Assembly (NCBI GenBank): GCA_964535575.1
Contig: CAZHTC010000002.1
Span: 310,001-374,000, forward strand
Source: JAGPCK01 sp964535575
GTDB lineage: Bacteria > Bacteroidota > Bacteroidia > UKL13-3
Reading direction: 5' to 3'
DNA length: 64,000 nt
The notes below the pieces were generated by a model, which ran no database searches, was not told the DNA's origin, and saw nothing but the letters and a program-made list of their open reading frames with translations. Shown here one piece after another: positions 53,325-61,378 of this stretch. The number at the start of each line of letters is the position of its first letter. The stretch's first letter is position 1. A program made the position numbers and the translations under genes.

Positions 53325-53474
53325 CCCAGCCGTTCGGAATTTGTAATTCCGAACATGATACAACATAGGATTTTCAATCCGGTGTTATTTCCCTGAAGGG
53401 AAATACGTCTTGGCTAAAACTAAAAACACAAAAGGCCGTTCGCAAATCATGAACGGTTTTTGGGTTGTTATAGT
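53325..53474. repeat. 150-bp direct repeat, copy A
   Basis: Aligns without gaps to 54005-54154 (offset exactly 680 bp) with about ten mismatches by eye. Each copy starts with a perfect palindrome (GTTCGGAATT-TGT-AATTCCGAAC, 53332-53354 here) and ends with a second hairpin (GGCCGTTC...GAACGG). In this copy the second hairpin has lost part of its 3' arm (GAACGGTTTTT). Confidence 0.85.
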
Positions 53475-53488
53475 GTCCTTGAGCAAAA

Positions 53489-53757
53489 TCACGGAAATAC
53501 TTTATAAATATCTTTTCGGTGAATGACTCTGGCAAAAATGACCTTCTGATTTTCGTAGAAAAGGCCAACTCTGTAATCACCAAGCCGCACCCGATATGTG
53601 CAGATTTGTGACCTGCGAGTTTTTTGATGTGAGAAATATTATTTTAATTATCATCTGACTCTATTTGACGAATTAATTTTGCCAGATTTGACTTGACAGA
53701 TTTAACAGTAATTTGATCTATATCCTTCGAAAATTTGCTGAGAAACTCGACCTGCAT
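53489..53757 (-). pseudogene. Decayed RelE/ParE-family toxin gene
   Basis: From an ATG at 53757 (2 bp after the antitoxin stop) the frame reads MQVEFLSKFSKDIDQITVKS..., then an in-frame TAA at the SDDN position, then ISHIKKLAGHKSA. A frame change follows, and the next frame carries the RelE-family core YRVRLGDYRVGLFYENQKVI and ends RKDIYKVFP with TGA at 53489. Repairing one nonsense codon and one frameshift would restore a toxin of about 88 residues, normal for RelE. The toxin would have been an mRNA-cleaving or gyrase-targeting protein; as it stands it should be inactive. Confidence 0.75.
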
Positions 53758-53759
53758 TC

Positions 53760-53954
53760 CTATTTAAGTTTTTGCATAATCGAACTTTTGCTCACCTTTT
53801 TTTTCTTATCAACAGCCTTTAGCATTTTGGATAAACCCATATCTTCCAACTGTTCTTCAGTCATGGTTGCGGAAGAAATGCCAAGCTTTTTCAGCAGGTC
53901 ATTTATAAACTTAAATTCATCCTGATTTTTGGGTGTAATAACCATTGCTTTCAT
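53760..53954 (-). CDS. Antitoxin of a RelE/ParE-type toxin-antitoxin pair
   Basis: 64 residues: MKAMVITPKNQDEFKFINDL at the start, a central EEQLEDMGLSKMLK helix and a basic end VSKSSIMQKLK. This pattern (KAMVITPKN...E...L...GL..ML) is common in small Bacteroidota antitoxins located directly before RelE-like toxins. Here the toxin reading frame starts 2 bp after the stop but is broken. The antitoxin itself is intact. The pair lies between two 150-bp direct repeats, suggesting it entered as a small unit. Confidence 0.75.
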   Translation of the reverse strand: MKAMVITPKNQDEFKFINDLLKKLGISSATMTEEQLEDMGLSKMLKAVDKKKKVSKSSIMQKLK

Positions 53955-54004
53955 AAAACAAAGATAGTTTTTTTTGCTTTTTGGCTCAACCTAATTTCCT
54001 TTCC

Positions 54005-54154
54005 CCCAGCCGTTCGGAATTTGTAATTCCGAACATGATACAGCATAGGATTTTTAATGCGGTGTTATTTCCTTGAAAGAAAATACGTCTTGGCTAAAAC
54101 TAAAAACACAAAAGGCCGTTCGCAAATCACGAACGGCCTTTTGGTTGTTATAGC
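54005..54154. repeat. 150-bp direct repeat, copy B
   Basis: Gap-free match to 53325-53474. Palindrome GTTCGGAATT-TGT-AATTCCGAAC at 54012-54034, and a perfect 11-bp hairpin AAAGGCCGTTC / GAACGGCCTTT at 54111-54141. That hairpin also serves as the gapA terminator. Confidence 0.85.
54103..54141 (-). terminator. Terminator of gapA (part of repeat copy B)
   Basis: Read on the minus strand: AAAGGCCGTTC, nine bases, GAACGGCCTTT, then TTGTGTTTTT. Confidence 0.75.
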
Positions 54155-54165
54155 GTTGTATTAAA

Positions 54166-55164
54166 TTATTTCACACTATCCATATGGCAAATCAGGTCAA
54201 CCAGTTTGTTGCTGTATCCCCACTCGTTATCATACCAGCTTACTACTTTTACAAAGTGCGGGTTGAGCGAAATACCTGCATCGGCATCAAAAATTGAGGT
54301 GCGGGAGTCTCCCAGAAAGTCGTTTGATACCACAGCATCCTCGGTATATCCTAAAATACCTTTCAATTCCCCTTCCGAAGCTTTTTTCATGGCAGCTTTA
54401 ATATCATCATAGCTGGCAGGTTTTTCTAAGCGGCAGGTTAAATCTACTACTGATACATTTGGAGTAGGAACACGGAAACTCATTCCGGTTAATTTTCCTT
54501 TAAGTTCAGGAATTACCAACCCAACAGCTTTGGCAGCACCGGTTGACGAAGGAATAATATTTTGGTATGCTCCGCGGCCACCGCGCCAGTCTTTTACCGA
54601 TGGGCCGTCAACCGTTTTTTGAGTAGCTGTTACCGCATGAACGGTAGTCATTAATCCTTCGGTAATGGTAAAATTATCGTGCAGCACTTTAGCCACCGGG
54701 GCCAGGCAATTGGTAGTACATGATGCATTAGAAACCACACTCATGTCGGCAGTATATTTTAAATGGTTAACACCCATTACAAAGGTTGGGGTATCGTCTT
54801 TGGCAGGGGCACTCATAATTACTCTTTTGGCACCTGCTTTAATATGACCTTCCGCTTTGGCTTTTTCCAAAAATAAACCGGTTGATTCCACCACATATTC
54901 GGCTCCTATCTCATTCCATTTCAAATTGGCCGGATCTTTTTCCGCTGTTACACGTATTTTTTTGCCGTTTACCACCAGCATTCCTCCGTCAATTGAAACT
55001 TCTCCCTTAAATATTCCGTGGGTTGAATCGTATTTTAGCATGTACGCCATGTAATCTACATCAATCAGGTCGTTGATGCCTACGATTTCAACTTTAGGGT
55101 TGTTGATGGCAGCCCTGAAAACCAGTCTTCCGATTCGGCCGAAGCCATTAATACCTACTTTCAT
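54166..55164 (-). CDS. gapA: Glyceraldehyde-3-phosphate dehydrogenase, type I
   Basis: 332 residues. Oxidises glyceraldehyde 3-phosphate to 1,3-bisphosphoglycerate in glycolysis. N-terminal Rossmann motif INGFGRIGRLVFRAA; Asp32 in the GINDLID segment favours NAD over NADP. The catalytic Cys149 is in SNASCTTNCLAP, and other family blocks are HAVTATQKTVDGPS, RGGRGAYQNIIPSSTGAAKAV and SWYDNEWGYSNKLV. Cytoplasmic tetramer. Single gene; the leader region to the right holds an 8-bp hairpin (55258-55282) but no clear -7 element. Terminated inside repeat copy B. Confidence 0.97.
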   Translation of the reverse strand: MKVGINGFGRIGRLVFRAAINNPKVEIVGINDLIDVDYMAYMLKYDSTHGIFKGEVSIDGGMLVVNGKKIRVTAEKDPANLKWNEIGAEYVVESTGLFLEKAKAEGHIKAGAKRVIMSAPAKDDTPTFVMGVNHLKYTADMSVVSNASCTTNCLAPVAKVLHDNFTITEGLMTTVHAVTATQKTVDGPSVKDWRGGRGAYQNIIPSSTGAAKAVGLVIPELKGKLTGMSFRVPTPNVSVVDLTCRLEKPASYDDIKAAMKKASEGELKGILGYTEDAVVSNDFLGDSRTSIFDADAGISLNPHFVKVVSWYDNEWGYSNKLVDLICHMDSVK

Positions 55165-55257
55165 GATTCGTTATTGGGTTTATTAATTTGTCAAAAAATT
55201 GAGGTGCGAAATTAGCCAGTGCGGGGTTTTAAACCAAATAATTAAGCTATAAATGAA

Positions 55258-55282
55258 GAAGTCTCCCGGATTGAGAGACTTC
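55258..55282. other. Hairpin between gapA and tRNA-Glu
   Basis: GAAGTCTC (55258-55265) / GAGACTTC (55275-55282), perfect 8-bp stem with a 9-nt loop and no T run. It would lie in the gapA leader if transcription starts beyond it. Otherwise the 55165-55404 gap shows nothing I can name. Confidence 0.35.
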
Positions 55283-55404
55283 CTGAAGAACCAAACGCTA
55301 TGAATATTGTTTTACTGACGCAAATTTGAATCCTACATATTAACTGAATATGAAAGGGTTGTTAAAAAACAAGGTACTCAATAAAGAAAAAAATAAAAAA
55401 GGTG

Positions 55405-55434
55405 TTGACAGAAAACCTTTTAAAAGTATCTTTG
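55405..55434 (+). promoter_or_regulatory. Bacteroidetes-type promoter of tRNA-Glu
   Basis: TTG at 55405-55407, exactly 19 nt, TATCTTTG at 55427-55434. The tRNA begins 19 nt later. Confidence 0.8.
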
Positions 55435-55453
55435 CAGCCCCGAAAGGCAAACC

Positions 55454-55525
55454 GGCCCGTTCGTCTATCGGTTAGGACATCAGGTTTTCATCCTGGAAAG
55501 AGGGGTTCGATTCCCCTACGGGCTA
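55454..55525 (+). tRNA. tRNA-Glu (anticodon TTC)
   Basis: 72-nt cloverleaf. Acceptor GGCCCGT / ACGGGCT with a terminal G-U pair, D arm GTCTATCGGTTAGGAC, anticodon loop TTTTCAT giving anticodon TTC, T arm AGGGG-TTCGATT-CCCCT, and discriminator A. The CCA end is not encoded in full. Confidence 0.95.
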
Positions 55526-55532
55526 CAAAATT

Positions 55533-55567
55533 AAGAGGACAGAACGTAGGTTTGTCCTCTTTTTTTT
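55533..55567 (+). terminator. Rho-independent terminator after tRNA-Glu
   Basis: Stem AGAGGACA / TGTCCTCT with an 11-nt loop and a T run to 55567. Confidence 0.85.
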
Positions 55568-55757
55568 ATGGTTACAGTTCACGTTATAAAAAGCGAATTA
55601 GGATAATATTTGGAACTGACTAAAATTTCGTATATTGATATTTTCAATGATTATATTTCTGATTGCGGAACGTAGTTTGATAAGTCAGCCGTTGAAATCA
55701 AAAACAAACATTATTGTATAGCTACTTGTTATGCTCTATTAACCTGATCATCATATA

Positions 55758-58049
55758 ATGAAATCATTCCGAAAACTCATATTACTGCTTGCTCCCTTAC
55801 GTGATGATATAAAACGAATCTATTTTCTGGCCATCGCGCAGGCATTGTTTTATATCTCTGTTCCACTGGGAATTCAAGCTATTGTAACCTATACCATGGC
55901 CGGTAAAATATCGGCTTCGCTAATTCTATTAGGGAGCCTCACCATTATTGCAGTCATCTTTATCGGATTGTTTCAACTTTGGCAAATGCGCGTGAATGAA
56001 ACCGTTCAGCAAAAACTTCTGGCCTATTTCGGAATCAGATTTTCGGAGAAAATAACGCGTTTACATCCCAACCTTTACCTCACGTCCTACCTTCCGGGTA
56101 AAATAAATCACTTTTTTGATGTGCTCACCCTGCAAAAGGGATTATCGAAAATTTTACTGGATGTTTCTTTTTCCATCATCAGCATTGTTTTTGGTCTGCT
56201 TATCCTGTCGGCCTATACTTCATTTTTCATGATATTTACATTGGCAGCAGCACTTGCCTTTTACTTCATCATCAAGGTTTACGGTAACAAATCAATTGAA
56301 ACAAGCTGGAATGAATCAACCAAAAAATATTTGTTTGTTGACTGGCTTCAAAAACTTTTCAGGGGATTGAAAAATAATGATCCTCAGTTTACCAATGATT
56401 TTATTATAGAGCATACCAACGAATCATTGCTTGAGTATATCACCGATAAAAATAAACACTTTCAGAACCTAGACATACAATACCGGAGTATTTTGGTATT
56501 TAAAGTATTTTTTACTGCAGTTACCCTTTTTCTGGGTATCTGGCTGGTGCAAACAGGTTACTTAAATATCGGGCAGTTTGTGGCATCAGAAATTCTGGTG
56601 ATTTTAATTATCAATTCAGTAGAAAAACTGGTGATTAGTTTAAAAACCGTTTACGATGTATTAACTGCTACCGAAAAATTGCATATGGTACTGGAGCTCG
56701 AAAATGAATCGAATCCGGTGATGGAAAACAGGTTCAAAAATACGCTTGAGCAAATTTCACAAAGAATCTACTCACACACTTATTCTACCAATACCAAACG
56801 ACTCATCTATTCCTTTTGTGCTGTTATCCTGGTAACTCTTTTCATGCCCTGGAACCAGACGGTTTATAGCGAAGGAGTAGTGAGCAATTTAAATCCAGCC
56901 AACAAGCCTCAGATTATTGCCTCCAGAATATCGGGGCGGATAGAAAAATGGTATGTACGGGAAGGCCAATCTGTTAAAAAGAATGATACCATCGCCTTTA
57001 TTTCGGAAGTAAAAGAAGAATACATCGACCCGCAATTGGTATCAAGAACCCAATCGCAGGTTAATGCAAAAGAATCTTCCATTTATTCCTATGAAAGTAA
57101 AATTAACTCCATCAATACCCAAATTGACGCCATCAATGCTGCATTAATTTTAAAACTGGAGCAAGGCCGGATTAAACTGCAGCAAGCGCGGGTAAAAGTA
57201 CATGCCGACAGCACGGAATTTGCAGCTGTTGCAGCCAATTATAAGATTACCGAAGACCAGTTTAAGCGTTATGAAGGATTGCTGGCCGAGGGTGTTATAT
57301 CCAAAACAGATTTGGAAAACAGAAAAGCGAAAGTTCAGGAAAGTTTGTCAAAAAGAACAGTTGCCGAAAATAAATTCATCAACAGCAAAAATGAATTGGT
57401 AAATATCGCCATCGAATTAAACTCCATCAAACAGGAGTACAATGAAAAGCTGATGAAAGCTGAGTCGGAAAAATTTTCTTCCTTATCGGCTTTGTACGAT
57501 GCCGAGGCTGAATTGTCTAAAATGCAAAACAAACTCAGCAACTACGGGATTAGAAATTCGTTTTATTACCTTACCGCTCCTCAGGACGGGTATATTACCA
57601 AATCGTATGTACAAGGTGTTGGCGATATAGTGAAAGACGGTGCACCACTGGTAAGTTTTGTTCCGAACAGTGATGATTTGTCAATAGAACTTTATATTGA
57701 ACCTATGGATTTGCCATTGGTTCACAAAAACATGAATATTCAGTTAACTTTTGACGGCTGGCCGGCCTTTGTATTTTCAGGCTGGCCGGGTGTTAGTTTT
57801 GGAACCTATCAGGCAAAAGTGGTTGCCATCGATCAGGGGATTTCTGAAAACGGGAAGTTCAGGATTCTGGCACAAAGAGATAAGCAGGAATGGCCTTTTT
57901 CCATCCGGATAGGATCGGGGGTTAAGGGTTTTGTGTTGCTGAATAAAGTTCCCGTTATTTATGAACTGTGGCGAAAAATTAACGGGTTCCCTCCCGAGTT
58001 CTATCAACAAGACGTTAAACAGAGCAAAAATGAAAAAGATGCGAAGTAA
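55758..58049 (+). CDS. Fusion of an ABC-exporter membrane domain (no ATPase) with a HlyD-type membrane fusion protein
   Basis: 763 residues. About 1-320 look like a type I ABC-exporter membrane domain: five or six helices, with FYISVPLGIQAIVTYTMAG and the FRGLKNNDPQFTNDF and FVASEILVILIINSVEKLV segments seen in HlyB/PCAT-like permeases. No Walker A, signature or Walker B motif exists anywhere in the protein. A new helix (about 348-366) leads into a HlyD/MFP half: lipoyl half-motif GRIEKWYVREGQSVKKNDTI (about 395-415), a long coiled coil (about 430-590), the second half APQDGYITKSYVQGVGDIV (about 610-628) and a C-terminal beta region. The TolC-like gene overlaps its end by 20 bp. An ATPase partner must be encoded elsewhere, if one is used. 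Confidence 0.82.
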   Translation: MKSFRKLILLLAPLRDDIKRIYFLAIAQALFYISVPLGIQAIVTYTMAGKISASLILLGSLTIIAVIFIGLFQLWQMRVNETVQQKLLAYFGIRFSEKITRLHPNLYLTSYLPGKINHFFDVLTLQKGLSKILLDVSFSIISIVFGLLILSAYTSFFMIFTLAAALAFYFIIKVYGNKSIETSWNESTKKYLFVDWLQKLFRGLKNNDPQFTNDFIIEHTNESLLEYITDKNKHFQNLDIQYRSILVFKVFFTAVTLFLGIWLVQTGYLNIGQFVASEILVILIINSVEKLVISLKTVYDVLTATEKLHMVLELENESNPVMENRFKNTLEQISQRIYSHTYSTNTKRLIYSFCAVILVTLFMPWNQTVYSEGVVSNLNPANKPQIIASRISGRIEKWYVREGQSVKKNDTIAFISEVKEEYIDPQLVSRTQSQVNAKESSIYSYESKINSINTQIDAINAALILKLEQGRIKLQQARVKVHADSTEFAAVAANYKITEDQFKRYEGLLAEGVISKTDLENRKAKVQESLSKRTVAENKFINSKNELVNIAIELNSIKQEYNEKLMKAESEKFSSLSALYDAEAELSKMQNKLSNYGIRNSFYYLTAPQDGYITKSYVQGVGDIVKDGAPLVSFVPNSDDLSIELYIEPMDLPLVHKNMNIQLTFDGWPAFVFSGWPGVSFGTYQAKVVAIDQGISENGKFRILAQRDKQEWPFSIRIGSGVKGFVLLNKVPVIYELWRKINGFPPEFYQQDVKQSKNEKDAK

Positions 58050-59436
58050 TATTTCCTTTTTCTTTTTTCTTTTTCTGGCAGCCCCTTTGTTAAAGGCTCA
58101 GGATACTTTAAGTTACAACGCCTTTATTAAAAACATTCACAATCATCATCCGCTGGTTTTGCGTGCAAAGAATATCCGGCTTTCAGGCGATTTTGTTTAT
58201 CAGTCAGCCAAAGGAGCTTTTGATCCGGTATTGTCGGGTAGTTACAATGAAAAATATTTCGACACCAAAAACTATTACTCCATTCTGAATGCGGCCATTA
58301 AGCAGCCATTGTACACTTCGCAGTATGTAGTTGCCGGTTATGATTATGCCCAAGGGGCATTTGTTGATCCTGAAACACAAACCACAAGGAGTGGAATGCC
58401 CTTTTTGGGAGTGGAAACGGCCTTACTGCAGGGATTAGCTTTTGATAAACGAAGGGCTGATTTGCTTAAGGCAAAAAGTTATAAAAGTTACTACGAGGCC
58501 GAACAAAATGTGTTGCTAAATGAATTATTGTATAATGCATCGTTGCATTATTTCGAATGGCTTTTTTCATTAAAAGAATTAAGCCTGTACAATCATTTCA
58601 CCTCTTTAGCCGAACAAAGATTCAGAGCCATCAGTGCTTTGTCAAAGATCGGGGAACTTGCCTCTGTTGATTCGGTGGAGGCAGCCATTTTGTTTCATAC
58701 CCGCTCACTGGAAATGCAATCGGTTAAAATCAGTAATCAGAAGACAAAAACAAATTTGCTTACCTTTAACTGGATGGGTAACACTTCACCGTCTGCTTCA
58801 TCTGCCGAATTATTCCCTGCCGATAGTCTGGAGATTTATTACGAAAAGTCGAGGTTGCTTTTTAATTCTTTTTTGAGGGATACCGTTTCGGTTAATCCTT
58901 ATATCCGAAAGTACCAGTCGCTGCAATCCATTTTAAATATCGAAAAAAGGTACAAAGCGGAACTAATCAAACCGAAATTAGATGTAAAGTATAATTTTCT
59001 GGCAAATAATTCTCCCGGCTTTAATTCATCTTTTAATGCCAATAATTACCGCTGGGGAGTTTCGTTTTCACTTCCGGTTTTTTTACGCACTTCCGTAAAC
59101 GAGTATAAGATTTCAAAATTAAATGCGCAAAACAATCAGTTTGAACTTAACAACCGCACCAATGAAATTCAGTTCAAGGAGCAGGTTATTTGGCAAAATA
59201 TAGCTGTGCTTAATGAGCAATTATCTAATTCCGAAAAGAATGTGCGGTATAGCAAATTGTTGCTTCAGGCCGAGCAAAAGAAATTTGATCACGGAGAGAG
59301 TTCCCTGTTTCTGTTGAATACACGGGAGTCAAAACTGCTGGAAGCCGAATTGAAGCTTGCCGAGTATAGACTCAAATTCATTAAAAGTGTACTGGAGTTG
59401 GTTTATTTAAAAGGCGGACTGAACTATAGTTTATAA
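58030..59436 (+). CDS. TolC-family outer membrane efflux protein
   Basis: 468 residues from the ATG at 58030. Upstream in-frame starts are rejected because this ATG begins a clear signal peptide (MKKMRSNISFFFFLFLAAPL..KAQ). The mature part has the OEP pattern of two long helical hairpins: early KNIRLSGDFVYQSAKGAFDP, PLYTSQYVVAGYDYAQGAF, an ALSKIGELASVDSVEAAIL helix, and in the second half NYRWGVSFSLPVFLRTSVNEY and KFDHGESSLFLLNTRESKLLEAEL. It would form the outer-membrane tunnel for the ABC/HlyD fusion, with which it overlaps by 20 bp. Substrate unknown. Confidence 0.88.
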   Translation: MKKMRSNISFFFFLFLAAPLLKAQDTLSYNAFIKNIHNHHPLVLRAKNIRLSGDFVYQSAKGAFDPVLSGSYNEKYFDTKNYYSILNAAIKQPLYTSQYVVAGYDYAQGAFVDPETQTTRSGMPFLGVETALLQGLAFDKRRADLLKAKSYKSYYEAEQNVLLNELLYNASLHYFEWLFSLKELSLYNHFTSLAEQRFRAISALSKIGELASVDSVEAAILFHTRSLEMQSVKISNQKTKTNLLTFNWMGNTSPSASSAELFPADSLEIYYEKSRLLFNSFLRDTVSVNPYIRKYQSLQSILNIEKRYKAELIKPKLDVKYNFLANNSPGFNSSFNANNYRWGVSFSLPVFLRTSVNEYKISKLNAQNNQFELNNRTNEIQFKEQVIWQNIAVLNEQLSNSEKNVRYSKLLLQAEQKKFDHGESSLFLLNTRESKLLEAELKLAEYRLKFIKSVLELVYLKGGLNYSL

Positions 59437-59452
59437 AACCTGTTTACGCTTC

Positions 59453-61303
59453 TCAAAGTATTTTATTTTTTGGAAGCCCTACAAAAAAGGAAGCTCCTTC
59501 TCCCTTTTTGCTTTTAACCCATACCTCCGCCCCAATCCTGTCGGCAAGGGATTTCACAATAAAAAGTCCGAACCCGGTTGAGTTTTCTCCTCCGGTTGGT
59601 TTATTAAGGAGTACTTTCATTTTGGTGAATAAACTTTTCTGATCTTGTTCTGCTATGCCCGGCCCGTTGTCGTGAATTTCAAAAATACATCGTTCATCAT
59701 CATCCATCAGATTCAATGTTATTTCTCCGCCCGCAGGAGTGTATTTTATGGCGTTCGAAATCAGGTTAGACAGAATCTGCCTCAGGCATTGCAAATCGGT
59801 ATGAACTGATAACTGATTAAGGGCAATATTTTCTTTGAGCAAAATATTTTTTTCCTTAGCCAGAGGAGTAAAATTTTTGATCTTGTTGTGTAAAAGTTCC
59901 CTAAGATTTACCGGTTCTATTTTTAAATGATAATCTACAATATCCGATTTTTCGAGCGACAGAAATTTGATAATCATTTCAAGGCTTTCTTTACTGGTAT
60001 CCCTAACAATTTCCATAAACTGTTTCTGTTCGTCACGGCTTATATCTTTGTCTTGTAAGATAAGCTGAGAAAGCATATTTACACGGGAGAGCGGACTTTT
60101 CAGGTCGTGCGCCACCAGGCGGATGAGTTCATTTTTTTCTTCATTTAGTTTTCTGAGTTCTTTGTTTTTTAAATCAAGCAGGGTGATGGTTTGTTTTCTT
60201 TTACGCAGAAAATAAACCGCTGACAACAGCAATACAGCTACTAAACAGGCAATGATGGCGAAAAAATATTTTTGCTGTTTAAGCTGCTCCACATGGGCAT
60301 CCATTTTTCTAAGGTCGTATGACTGTTGTAAGTCGGCCACCTGTACCGAAATGCTCTCTTTGTATACGGAGTCACGAAGCAGATTATAGCTTTTTGAGTA
60401 GGCAAATGCTTTTTCGTAATTTCCCCATTCGCCATACAGATCGGCATATAATTTATAAATTTCCAGCAACTCACTTTTAAATTTACCTTTTCGTATAATC
60501 TGTTCGGCACTATCGGCATATAATAGGGCCTGTTCATAATTTTTTGTTTTGAATTGAAAAAGAGCAAGCAGGTTAAACCACTCACACAGTTGTTTTTTAT
60601 CCGGATCAATTTGCGCAATCAGTGAAGCGGCCTTCGGAAGATATACAGTGGCCGAATCCGGGTTTCCTTTAAGAATATATACCTCGGCAATATTGCGAAG
60701 GTTTACACATAAAAATTTAAGATTCCCGTACTTCTCATTAATTTCCTTTGCTTTAAAATAGTAGTGAAGCGATGAGTCCCATTGCTGTTCTTCAATAAAT
60801 ACATTGCCAATATTATTTAAGGTGGATGAAATATCTTTTTCTTTCCCGTTTTTTAATTTAAGGGCAAGCGAACGCTCAAAATATTCAAGAGCAAGATTTT
60901 TATTTTTCTGCAGTTTGTACACAATTCCAATATTGTTATAGGCTGCTCCCATTGATTTGGAGTCGTTTAATTTTTCTGCCATTTGCAGGTACTTATGATA
61001 CCACAAAAGAGCTGTATAGTAATTCCCGATATCCTTGTTATAAATTCCCTGATTATTATAATAGGACCCTAGCCCTTTTTCATACCCTGTCCGGGTGCAT
61101 AATTCTTCAGCAAGTTTCCCGAAGTAAAGGGCACTATCTACGTTTTCGTTCAGGTATGTTTTAAAAAGATCATTGTACAGATCTGCCTTTTCTTTGTTAC
61201 TTAAAGTGCTCACTTTTTGTTTTGCCAGAAGCAAACTATCTGGTATGGCCGCATGAGAATAAAGCGAACAAAGAGTAATTAAGTAAATGAATGATTTAAG
61301 CAT
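59453..61303 (-). CDS. Sensor histidine kinase with periplasmic TPR repeats
   Basis: 616 residues. Signal peptide about 1-19, then six or so TPR-type repeats (about 40-300: NDSKSMGAAYNNIGIVYKLQ, KDISSTLNNIGNVFIEEQQW). A membrane helix at about 348-366 (YFFAIIACLVAVLLLSAVYF) and a short coiled coil lead to HisKA with the phospho-acceptor in RLVAHDLKSPLSRVNML (His near 402). HATPase_c follows with the N box QILSNLISNAIKYTP, G1 EIHDNGPGIAE and G2 GFGLFIVKSLADRIGAEV. No receiver domain and no response-regulator gene nearby, so it is an orphan. The periplasmic TPRs would sense protein or peptide partners. Divergent from acs. Confidence 0.92.
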   Translation of the reverse strand: MLKSFIYLITLCSLYSHAAIPDSLLLAKQKVSTLSNKEKADLYNDLFKTYLNENVDSALYFGKLAEELCTRTGYEKGLGSYYNNQGIYNKDIGNYYTALLWYHKYLQMAEKLNDSKSMGAAYNNIGIVYKLQKNKNLALEYFERSLALKLKNGKEKDISSTLNNIGNVFIEEQQWDSSLHYYFKAKEINEKYGNLKFLCVNLRNIAEVYILKGNPDSATVYLPKAASLIAQIDPDKKQLCEWFNLLALFQFKTKNYEQALLYADSAEQIIRKGKFKSELLEIYKLYADLYGEWGNYEKAFAYSKSYNLLRDSVYKESISVQVADLQQSYDLRKMDAHVEQLKQQKYFFAIIACLVAVLLLSAVYFLRKRKQTITLLDLKNKELRKLNEEKNELIRLVAHDLKSPLSRVNMLSQLILQDKDISRDEQKQFMEIVRDTSKESLEMIIKFLSLEKSDIVDYHLKIEPVNLRELLHNKIKNFTPLAKEKNILLKENIALNQLSVHTDLQCLRQILSNLISNAIKYTPAGGEITLNLMDDDERCIFEIHDNGPGIAEQDQKSLFTKMKVLLNKPTGGENSTGFGLFIVKSLADRIGAEVWVKSKKGEGASFFVGLPKNKIL

Positions 61304-61378
61304 GTTTAATGTGATAAAGTTAGAAAAAATTGCATAAAACGCAAACTTTAGATTTAATTTACCATTTTATTTAACTGT

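Noticed and set aside
53325..54154. Integron cassette reading of the TA pair
   Set aside because: A cassette between 150-bp repeats is tempting, but neither repeat has recognisable attC core sites; kept only as a repeat-flanked TA unit.
55254..55304. Mini-ORF (16 codons, starting ATGAAGAAG) over the gapA-side hairpin
   Set aside because: Too short, and its codons are explained by the inverted repeat; no evidence for a leader peptide on that strand.
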